From contig JAGQDJ010000152.1 of the NCBI GenBank assembly GCA_022885665.1, positions 62,001 through 126,000 on the forward strand: a stretch of 64,000 nucleotides of DNA, in the 5' to 3' direction. Position 1 is the stretch's first letter, and each line of letters opens with the position of its first letter. This DNA is from Triops longicaudatus (lineage: Eukaryota; Arthropoda; Branchiopoda; Notostraca; Triopsidae). This document shows positions 38,101-48,300 of the stretch, one piece after another. Below the pieces are notes generated by a model. That model was not told the DNA's origin, made no database searches, and was given only the letters and a program-made list of their open reading frames with translations. Both the position numbers and the translations under genes were made by a program.

Positions 38101-40349
38101 GTAGGTATTTGGTGTTGGACGAAGCAGATCGCATGTTGGACATGGGTTTCGAGCCTCAAATTCGCCGCATTGTGGAACAAGATACTATGCCCAAAACGGG
38201 CCAGCGTCAGACGCTCATGTTCTCGGCTACTTTCCCCAAAGAAATCCAAGTGTTGGCCCGTGACTTTTTAGACAATTATATTTTCTTGGCCGTGGGTCGT
38301 GTGGGCTCCACGTCTGAAAATATTACACAAAAGGTGGTGTGGGTGGAAGAACACGATAAGCGTTCCTTCCTTTTGGACTTGCTAAATGCAGCGGGGCTCA
38401 ACAAACCCGGTTTCAATGGGGAAGATTGTCTTACGTTGGTCTTTGTGGAAACCAAACGTGGCGCTGACTCGCTGGAAGAATTCCTCTACCGCGACGGATA
38501 CCCCGTCACCTCGATTCACGGCGACCGAAGCCAGCGAGAAAGAGAAGAAGCTTTGAAACGTTTCCGTTCTGGCAAAACCCCCGTCTTGGTGGCAACTGCT
38601 GTAAATATATTACCTTTTATCTTAAATTAAAATTTTATTATTTTCACGTCTTTGCATTTCTGTATTTTATTTAAATTTTATCTATTCCTATCATAGGCCC
38701 GTACATACTCTTAAATGATTATTTAATACTTTTTTTAAATCATTTTTTCAAATATTTTTAGTTTTATTTATTAAAGTTTATTTATATTTGTCTAAGTTAT
38801 GCATCGTTATGGCTTTACTTTCTACTGTGATGTACAAGAAACTTCGCAGTTCGCCAGCGTTACTGGGGGGCAACGTACGTAATTGAGTTACCAAATTTTT
38901 CTTGGTTGCACAGATAATGAATTGAACAAAGGCAAAATCGTTAAATGTGGAGCAAAATCTAGGTGAATCTTTCAATTCAGTTGTAATAACAGTACAGTAT
39001 GCGGGAATTGGCTTGATTGAGTACTTGGCTATAGGTTAAATGTAGTGATAAGTATTGTTTTCGAAATTCTAAAGGTTTTGTTCTAGGTTGCTGCTCGTGG
39101 ATTGGATATTCCTCATGTGAAGCACGTGATCAACTATGATTTGCCCTCAGATGTAGAAGAATATGTGCATCGTATTGGTCGTACCGGCCGTATGGGAAAT
39201 TTGGGCTTGGCCACTTCGTTTTTTAATGACAAGAACAGGAACTTGACGCGCGATTTGGTGGAACTCATAATTGAAACCAAGCAAGAGTTGCCTTCGTGGT
39301 TGGAAGGCTTGGCCATGGAACAGCGACACTCGTCGAGTGGCAATCGTCGTGGTGGTGGAGGCAAAAGGTACAGTTCCCCTATTTGAAAAATACTGTTTAC
39401 CTAACGTTTTCTTTCTTTTGATTAAACAGGTTCTCTGGTGGATTCGGGTCTCGGGATTACCGTACTCAACAGTCGAGCCGTGGTTCGAGCCAACAATCCA
39501 ATTCAATGGGAATGGTTCGCAATGGTGGCGGCTATCCGAACTACAGCGCCCCGCCTCCTGCGCATGGTAAGTTAACTTTCGTTTAGTGCAGTCCTTCGTC
39601 TGCTCTTCGCAACTTTCTTCCTTTTGCAGTTTGGCCTCTGCCATTTGTTCTTCTAGCCTTTGTTGTTGGACACCCGCCTGGCCCCTTTTCAGCTTATTTT
39701 TTGAGTTTTTTTTATGACGTTTCAGCTCATGGGCTTTATAATTTTGTCTCTTTTTAAGTTCATTTATAACCGACAGCTTGGCACTCGTTTAAGTTTTTTT
39801 GTGCTGTTTATGAAACGAAATTCTTCGTATGCCCTTTTAAAACTTAGTTGCAGGACGTAGCCTCATCTTGCACAGATTATTTTTTTCAACGTACTTCCAA
39901 CCCGTGATGTCCTTGCAATCGTGATTCGTAATTAACACTGTTAGCGCAAATCATTTTGTGGTTGATTGTCCCACATCAGTAAGTCGTAGTCGATTTTTGT
40001 ACAGAATTGCAACTTTCAATCGGAAATTACAAAGTAACAGTAAAGTGAAAATATGAGGGATACGGTTTGTCGGTGAATCTCCAACGTAGTTTATTGCAAC
40101 TTGGAAAAAGTGATTCGCGCAACCGTGGTAGCGTGGGATAGGGTAATTGTTAATTTTTTGGGAAAAGTGGGTAAGGGTCGGGCGTGTGATCCAGTCTTGA
40201 GTATTTTCCCCTTTTTCTCTGCCTTTTTGTGCTCAGCAGTTGTACGGATGCCTGCCTTGCCCATTTTCACAGGCTACAATAACTATGGTGGATACTACGG
40301 CGGAGCTCCAGCCAACCACGGCGGCGCCACTGACTGGTGGGGTCAGTAA
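35147..40349 (+). CDS. bel: DEAD-box RNA helicase, DDX3/Belle type
   Basis: Ten exons: 35147-35191, 35381-35525, 36042-36122, 36314-36879, 37310-37659, 37850-37975, 38105-38600, 39087-39367, 39430-39566 and 40273-40349. They join in frame to 767 residues. N-terminal RYVPPHLR (36-43) matches the eIF4E-binding motif of DDX3. A Gly/Arg/Gln-rich region of about 200 residues follows. Helicase landmarks: Q motif CPTPVQKYAIP (300-310), Walker A AQTGSGKT (322-329), PTRELATQI, TPGRL, DEAD (443-446), SAT, ARGLDIP, HRIGRTGR (631-638). The Gly/Ser-rich tail ends DWWGQ, as DDX3 ends DWWGN. DDX3 proteins act in translation initiation and RNP remodelling. Whether this copy also serves a Vasa-like role cannot be told. 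Introns are longer than elsewhere (up to 706 bp). The divergent neighbour is RpL8. Confidence 0.96.
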
Positions 40350-43300
40350 GACAAGTCCAAGAGAACGTTTACTTCTCGATATCCGGTTTCATTGGCTTTT
40401 GGAACGTCCAAATCCGGCAGATTATTGCGTCAAGTGCACATGTTTTCATCTCATTTTCCTCTTTTGAAAACTCACGTTAGCTTCATATTATCTGGGTAGG
40501 TTTTTTTATGTTGTCCCAGTATTGGGCGTGGCTCCGGATGTTGTGAAGCTGCCACGTCCAAGCTTTTAAGGGCGAGAGGACGAAAATATTGGGTGGTCTT
40601 TGTTAAAAAGGACACCAGATGTAGAGTTTTTTTTTACACGTAGAAAAAGAAATTGCATTGCTTAAGCATAGAGCTAGATTTATAACGTTTTGTCTCCGTG
40701 CTCTCGTTCTTGGTTCCATTGTTGCCGTCCCTTAATAATGCGAAGCAGATTCAGAAGCGATGGTTCCTTCTCATTAAAATTTAGCTAGGCGAGAGGGGAA
40801 TCCTTTAACGCCTATTGAGAAGATCGCCTCCGTTACAAAAAGAAATTGACATGGCAGTAATTTTTTGAGGTTTTTCTAAATTTTTTGAACTCTCGCGAAA
40901 CAGTATTTCCGCTAATTTTGCAGGAAAGAAGCCATAGACCAATTTGTTAACTGCGTGTCTTGTTTGTGCTCTCAAGCTCCACGAAAAGATTCCATCGATC
41001 CCGATCCCGTAGATTTCCGTGGTGTCTAAACACGAAAAGATTGACAGTTATATCCTAATGAATTGAGAAAGCGAATTGTTTTTGGGGAGTGAGCTTCCTT
41101 TCTCCCCGAAAAGCATGGTATCACCAAGTGCTTAGAACGATTTCTTGACAAGCGGAACGATCTGAATACCAAGCAGTTTTGTACTATTTTGTAGCGATTT
41201 TCCAAAAAACGGGAAGGGGATTATTATCGTTAATTGAGTACCTTCCATGGAACTTGAGATGCCGTACGTACCACGGGTATTGTTTTTCTCGTACAAGTAC
41301 CTTATATCCCGTTTTTCTACCTTTTTCTTTTTCTAGGTATAATTTAAGATAACCTCACTACAGACCTTTTTGCTGAAAGTCTTACTCAGAACCACGTACA
41401 TTCTTATGGTCTCATTAGAGAAACTTGCGAGACGAAACATTAACGAGATGATGAACCCGTCGTGGCAGTGTTCCTATACGGAGAAGCGGCTCAGTTTTTC
41501 GTAGTTTCTTGTACCATTTTTTCATTGACACGAGATACAGCCAGGGCCTGATACTTTACTAAGTGGTAACAGGGCAGTTTATACAGCTCAAAAAAGTTAG
41601 CGGAATTTTTGCCCCTATAAAAGCGATTTGCACCTTTAGAGAATTCGAAGAGCGAATTTGTAAGACAAAGAAAGAGAACGCAAGGTGGGTTGTTCCCCCC
41701 ACACTAATCTGGGCCGCGGCTATCTGTGATATTCGTAGTTGAGCAGACTTTTTTACTTTTGGGGGTTGAGTTGAACCAAATGCATTTACGAGGCAACAAA
41801 GACAAGGGTCCAAAACACGGAAAATGTATTCATCTGCCGTTTGTTGCACAGATTTTCTTTGTTTCACGATTTTTGCTTCAAACCTGTACCCAAAATGAGA
41901 CGAAGTTAATTTTTCTTACTGAATGTCAAGAAAGTTAACGTGATACTTGGAATTAATCAGGGCTCATACCGAACTACCCATGGTTTCTGCGTTTTCTTGG
42001 GGGGTCTTTTTATGAAATTACTGTAAGGGGCGGTGACGTCAATTTCAAGTGAAATTTCAGGCGGGTCTCACATTCCATGCTAGACCATGGGCCAAGCCAG
42101 ATCTTCGTATTATGGACAATGTAATTCACCTGAAACTTTGGAAGCAGAATTCGTTTTCTATTTTTTAATTTTTTACTTTGTCTAGTCTTTCGTAAATGCT
42201 GGCTGGTCCAGAGACTCGTATTGTTTTGAGAGGTATTTTCATTCAAACTTTTTGGCTGAAATGTACAGATGTAACAAGTTTTGGACCTGGAATTGAAGAG
42301 AAATAACGTGTAGAATTCTTGCTGAGCACTGCCAGAGCAATTTGTTGCAACATGTTGCGTTTCCCTTGACAGAAATTGGGAGAATTTTTATTTAGAAGGT
42401 TATTTTGATACAAAAGGAAACGCGCTTTGTTTTATTTTTGTAACTCCTCAATTACCTATGTGGGCATTGTATTTTTTGTGTCGGAGGTGTGATGCCATTC
42501 ATTGTTGCAACCAAATCTGGCAAAGCTCCTTAATAGGGAAAACAAACTACGATACTGCACAGGGGCGACAGGGTGGGGGAAAACTCACCTTTCTTACATT
42601 TTTGAAGGGAGATAGGGAAATCGGAATTTTTTGCCGTTATGTATTTCAGGGATCGCACAACATTCAAAACGTTAAGAAGGCAAAACCGACAAGAAATGTG
42701 ATCTCGTAGTACAAAACCCTTCTACATGACGTGTTAACTATTAGCGTTTCTCAGCAGCGTGGAAGTATGATGTGAAAGGGGGCAGATTCTGTGCCACAAA
42801 ACAAGGCGTGGATTTAAGCTAAATGTAAAACGGCTCGCATTAAAAAATTAGGATAAGTTTTTCTATATTTGTTCTAACAGTTATTTTCTTGGGAGGGAAG
42901 ACAACACATGGTTTCTCCCAATATCGTGTTGGGGAGGCCGTGTTTTTAAGATGTGGGAAGGGTTCGTTTTCACGTGGGGTTGTTTTGTATGCTACATTTG
43001 GGGTGAATACCTGTGGTACGCGGGCAATTTTGCATGCACAATTCCATTGGTAACATTAATGAACAACGTAAAAAAGGCGGCAAACGTTCTCTTCTTTAAG
43101 AGGGAGAGAAAACGTATAAACGTGTTTGGGGAGCTAGCGAGCGCAGAAGGACAGCAGTTTTACCCTCCGTTCTGTTCTAGTTTGTGTTTCTTGAGTACTT
43201 TTTAATGAGAGATGTGGCCACCGAGCGCAGAAAAACAAAAACTGGCTTACATTTTGTTTGGGATTATATTGAACTAAATGCCTCGAGCGGAAATACAAGA

Positions 43301-44081
43301 GAAGTCTATTCGTGGGGGACGGAAACAAAATTATACAGTTAGCGGTATTTATTGATTGTCTTCAGTGGAAGTTTTTTGTCACTAAGATCCCTTTAAGATA
43401 TGTTCTGTTCTCCCTGTTTCCAAAGCAATGCGGCGAAGTGTGTTGCAAATGCCGTAAGCGGATGCTACGTTCAGGTAGCGAAAGAGAAGACTGAATACAC
43501 GGAATACATTTAAAACCGAACTCAACTTCTAGTTGTCTCTTCTCATTTAGCGGATAAACAATTGCATTGACAGCTTCTATAAGACATTATACAATTCTGC
43601 TGAAAATATTTTTGCTGACGTTTCCATAGATCCGATGTGACGAGTTTTCTTTGTGGGCTGGTTACAACTCACATGCAAATTATAGTTTGCACCTTTGTCA
43701 GCGGATTAGTCGAATGAGACTAAGTGTAGGGTAGTTTATTTGGTTGGTTGGAATATCTATTATTAAATGGGACAAGTGATGTTCACCGTTCTTGAAATGT
43801 GACCAGATTGCAGACTACCAGCTATTTAAACGTGCATTCGTTACTGTATTTGCAAAACATGTATTTAGACAGCTGACCGCTATTCGTTGTCAGATATTGC
43901 AGTGATATATTTGTATTGCTTCATTTTCAGATTTTACACATGGTTGTAATAGAAGCAGACGCGTATTTTTTTAGTACCTCAGTTGTAGGACTGACGTGTA
44001 GTGTAACAGACACGCCGCCCGATCAGACAATCTGTTGGTAGCTGCTAGGATGCTTTGCTTTTAGTCGTTTCTAATGCCGCT
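40350..44081. other. Helicase 3' UTR and intergenic DNA
   Basis: The plus strand is T- and G-rich for about 3 kb after the helicase stop, which would fit a long 3' UTR. I see no unambiguous polyadenylation signal that fixes its end. No coding region was recognised. A perfect TGACGTCA palindrome is at 42034-42041. Confidence 0.5.
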
Positions 44082-44558
44082 CTACAATGACGGTGGGGGT
44101 TCAGCGGTCGAGGAGCTTGCTGGCGACGAGGAGCTTGCTGGTGACGAGGAGCTTGCTGGCGACGAGGAGCTTTCTGGCGACGAGGAGCTCGCTGGTGACG
44201 AGGAGCTCGCTGGCGACGAGGAGCTTGCTGGCGACGAGGAGCTCGCTGGTGACGAGGAGCTTGCTGGTGATGATGGCACACTGGTTGTACTGGTCGAAGT
44301 TACCGGCGTAGAGCCTTTCGTTGTGGTGGTTGCGTTTGCGGTTGATGATGTTGGTGCAAATGTTGTGGTGTCCGATCCACCATTGTCCTGTGTGAGAACC
44401 ACACTGGGGACGATGACAACTATAGCCACTGCCGCTACAACTCCAGTGATAATCAAATATTTTGTTAGTTTACTAAGACTTGACCACCAGCTACAATCCA
44501 TTATTGCAGTGTTGTCCAAGCGAGGATTAAATACAAACTTTACTAACCCGATGTCCAA
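44082..44558 (-). CDS. Small mucin-like single-pass membrane protein
   Basis: A single open exon of 158 codons; I recognise no family. After about 20 polar residues from the internal MDCSWWSS start (35 from the first ATG), a strong hydrophobic helix reads TKYLIITGVVAAVAIVVIV. Then comes a Thr/Ser/Pro-rich stretch, and nine PASSSS hexapeptides (one is PESSSS) fill most of the C-terminal half, ending in EPPPSL. This predicts a short cytosolic N-terminus, one membrane anchor and an extracellular O-glycosylation-prone stalk. The opposite strand is also open across the array (170 codons, acidic ELAGDE repeats). Repeat variation is synonymous on both strands, so strand choice rests on the membrane helix and Ser/Thr composition. 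No splice evidence is visible. Confidence 0.55.
   Translation of the reverse strand: MDIGLVKFVFNPRLDNTAIMDCSWWSSLSKLTKYLIITGVVAAVAIVVIVPSVVLTQDNGGSDTTTFAPTSSTANATTTTKGSTPVTSTSTTSVPSSPASSSSPASSSSPASSSSPASSSSPASSSSPESSSSPASSSSPASSSSPASSSTAEPPPSL
44107..44268. repeat. 18 bp tandem repeat, nine copies
   Basis: Nine head-to-tail copies of a unit close to GACGAGGAGCTTGCTGGC. Variation is mainly T/C at two sites. One unit has an extra change (GAGCTTTCTGGC) that replaces Ala by Glu on the minus-strand reading. The unit length of 18 bp keeps all frames open. The low divergence suggests recent expansion or homogenisation. Confidence 0.95.
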
Positions 44559-45338
44559 CTGTCACACTACGCAGAGGAGATCGTAATGGATGTCCCACCT
44601 ATGGACGCATCTTTTTAAAGTTCATGATAACCCGCTTATCAGGCTACCAGGAAAGGAAAAGACTCCATATCTGATGGAGCTATCGCACAGTTACTATCAT
44701 AAGCCTGCTCATCGCTACATGCACTCAAATTTTCTCGAAAGGTTAAAACTTTTCTTTTAATACGCACAACTGTCTCAAGAAGGTACATTAAAGTTTATTT
44801 TCACGTTATACATATGCGCACTGTTACTACCACAAAATAAAACAAAACTTGATAAACAAATGCACATCACGGTTACTTTGCAAATGGAATAACCACTGGG
44901 ATAAAATATACGAAGATAGTTTTTGTCACCTGCCTTCATAATTCATAAGCCCTCAAGCCCGCGTAAGAATGAACCAAGCAAATTCATAACCAAGTACAAA
45001 ATTCGAAAGTCAAAGCATAGAAGCCAGGCAAGCGTACGACAACGTCTGAATAAATGAACAACGAAACTAGGTTTAAAAAAATGGGTAACAAAAAAACATT
45101 TGGCAGTAATGTACTCAAGAAGACCATATTAGCATTCTTAACTTGTAAGGGTCAAGGCACTTTAGTTTCCGTAACTTATCAGACGGAAGAAAATGGAATG
45201 TCCAACGAAAAATGTCTTTATATACATTCATTATCGTTAAAATTTTTCCCGACAAAAAAAAATACTTCTGACCCTATTTGTTGGTACTTTAAGTTCAACA
45301 TTTTCTAACTTTTTCTCCTAACTTTTCTACCTCACAGT
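44559..45338. other. Interval between mucin-like gene and Relish 3' end
   Basis: AT-rich, with no recognisable gene. It should contain the promoter of the minus-strand mucin-like gene and the 3' UTR of the Relish gene. Confidence 0.6.
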
Positions 45339-48300
45339 TCACAAGTTGACCGCGTTTTCCAGCAAATCGGCAGCATTCTTGAGTTTTAACTCGTGTAACT
45401 TTTTCACGAGAACTTCAGCCGACAACCCCAATTCCTAAATAACGAGACGTATGTTGTTTTTATTTCATACTTTATAAAAAAAAGCCGGAAATTTTACATC
45501 AAGTAATTCAACTTAGATATAATTACCTCTAAGTTGTTTAACAAATATTTGCCAGGGCTGGGCTGACTAACCAAAGAAGTCACCTGATCCAAATTCAGTG
45601 CTTTCGAAACAATTTTCCATGTTTCTGGAGGGTCAATAAAGGATGCAACCTTTTCTACAGTCTCGCTAGGCAAAACTGTCAGATCACCTAGGAAACAAAG
45701 AGTTAATGATCCCCAAGTCACACCGCGATAATGACGCATCTTACATTTGGAAGTCAAATCTCTGCTAGACATAAGGTCCACCCCGGAATCCATTGGGTCA
45801 GGTTGCTTGTCACCAAATTGCTCTGTGTGCCCTAATTGCCAGCTTTTTTCAACGTTCACAGGCTGCTCGACTACCTCGGTTTGTACTTGCATGGCAGCTA
45901 ACACCTGTCAAAACCAACGTAGAACAAAGGTATTAGCCCCAAGTTTATATGTTTAATGTGTTGTGCACAAAAAAGTAAATTCAAACAGGAAAACAAATGC
46001 TAGCTCATGAACACAAAGAAGGCAGTGAGCTATGCTCACATTGATCCTACTAAGAAATAAACAACTAAAAAAATAATACATGAAGAAAGCAATATAAAGT
46101 TAGTTCAAACATACAGCAGGTTCACTCTGAGCCATATTCCACGCCGTTTGGCCCCGAATCGTAACTTCGTCATCGCTATCCTCTTCCTCAGCACCTTCAC
46201 TCTCTTCCTTTTCTTCGTCGTTGTCATCTTCGCTGTCACCCTCAGAATCCAGTTCCACTTGAATACGTCTCAACATCGGGTTCGCCTACGAAAAACATTA
46301 TAACGAAATGTGCTAGAAATTAAACAGTTCACCTTACCCCTTTGCTCATTAACTTTGACACGAGCGTAGCCTGACGTGCCAGAATGGCCAAATGCAACGC
46401 GGTAGTTCCGTCATAGGCTTGGATATTGACATCAACGTCTGTCTAAAAATACAACAAACAAAAATTTAAAAAAGTTCAATGCGGCAATAACCATTGTAGC
46501 TGCTCCTTTCGAATTAATATAAAAAAAATCAGTCAATAGTTCAACACTTACACTGTTGAGCAAAAAGTTCACAATCTCTGGGCAATTCCTTTCTATGGCC
46601 ATCTCCAAAGCAGTCCTGCCTTGTTTCAGCTCTCTAGCGTTGACGTGCGCTTTAGCCCTACAAAGGATTTGCACGGCATTCAAAGTAGCTGATCGAACCG
46701 CTAAGTGTAACGGAGTCATTCCATCTGCGTAGATTTTCAAACATTACCATCAATACGTAAATAATCTTAGTTCTTAATGGGATCCGCATACCTATACTAT
46801 TAAAGACGTTCAAACTGCTTGTTTTCTGAGGCTCTAAAAGAGATGCCAAACAATCCAAAAGATGAGGGTTACCAGCAGCCAAGTGGAATGCCGTATTGCC
46901 ATTGTTATCTCTAGCATCCAAATTAGTTCCAGCATGCAAAAGTGCTCTTACGGCCTCCGGGTGATTTGTCAAAACCGCCACATGTAATGGCGTCTGCAAA
47001 ATAAAAGAGAAACAAAAAACTGAGTACATATAAAACACTTTTACATTTGCGTCATCCTGCTTTCAAGACACTGGACTTCGTACTTCTAGGACTTTAAGCA
47101 GGAGCAGGTGAACAATAACACTTACTTGTCCTTTATCATTCGGCGCGCTTATCATTTCCTGTCCATTTTTATCCGACAGTGCCGCTTGCAAAATGAGTCG
47201 GAATGCTTCTGTTTGGTAATTTATCAGACTGGCATGCAACGCACTACGGAGAAAACGTGAAAAAGACAAGTTATCATTTCTCGATGTACCGAGAAAACAC
47301 GCGACAACAACAAAAACAAACGACTCCAATGATGACTACATACTAAGAAACCGAGCTTACTTATCTCCGTCTTCACTTTGGATGGCTAAGAGATGATGCA
47401 TCCGATTAAGTAGAACTGACAAATTGCCGGTACAGGCATAATAACGCAGTGCATAGGCCATATTTAAGGACAGAGCTTGGGCCATATGCAAACTCGACGT
47501 CTAGATGAAAAATAAAATAAATTCAAAAATACTAAGAAACCTTGGAATAAATAGAAAGACAGAAACTTTGGACAGTAAAAAAATAGAGCATGACTTAAAA
47601 ATTATGAAAAATCATGCTCTGAAAGTAATTATCAAGATTAGACCATGATCTTTAGACCACGATAAAACATCTCAAGTTAATTCATTTACGAGAAAATTAA
47701 ATTCATTACTACGAAGTTGAATAACATGTTTTAAAGTAACACTCCTCAAAAACGCGTTAATTTGCCCGAAAGGGTTAAAAGTTTCGCGTCATCTTGTCCT
47801 TGGGATTCTATAGTTTTACTTACACCTGTTTTTCTCTTTTATAATTCATGAGAAACTAATTTTACTACGATTACTACTTATTACTACGATTTTCAGGAAA
47901 GGTGAGATAAATTTCCTGATATTGTCCATTAAGACCACAAATTATCTTAAAATTATTTTTAACTTAAGATGTAAGTTGAGTCGACAGTAAGGAGAAATCA
48001 AGACAAGAGAACCCAACAAGAAACACAGGATGGCATTGTGAAATTTACTTGAGACCCTTCAGGTTCAATTTCTTCTTTGTCGTCCTCTTCTTTTCCCGAA
48101 ACATCTTTCTTTTCTTCTCCCAACGAAAGGGATCCAAGTGCGTCATTTACAATCGCAACGTCTGTATATCCTTCTTGGGTTTTCCCATGCGGCAAGACTG
48201 GCGAATCGGATGACGCTTTACCTGTTTTCATACCCAAAACTGTAAAACTCGTACCTCTATCTGCGAAATTTACTTTTAACTGCGTCAGTAGCCAGCTGTT

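Noticed and set aside
44074..44586. Plus-strand 170-codon frame with acidic ELAGDE repeats
   Set aside because: It is the antisense of the mucin-like frame. Outside the array it has no features as coherent as the minus-strand membrane helix and Ser/Thr stalk.
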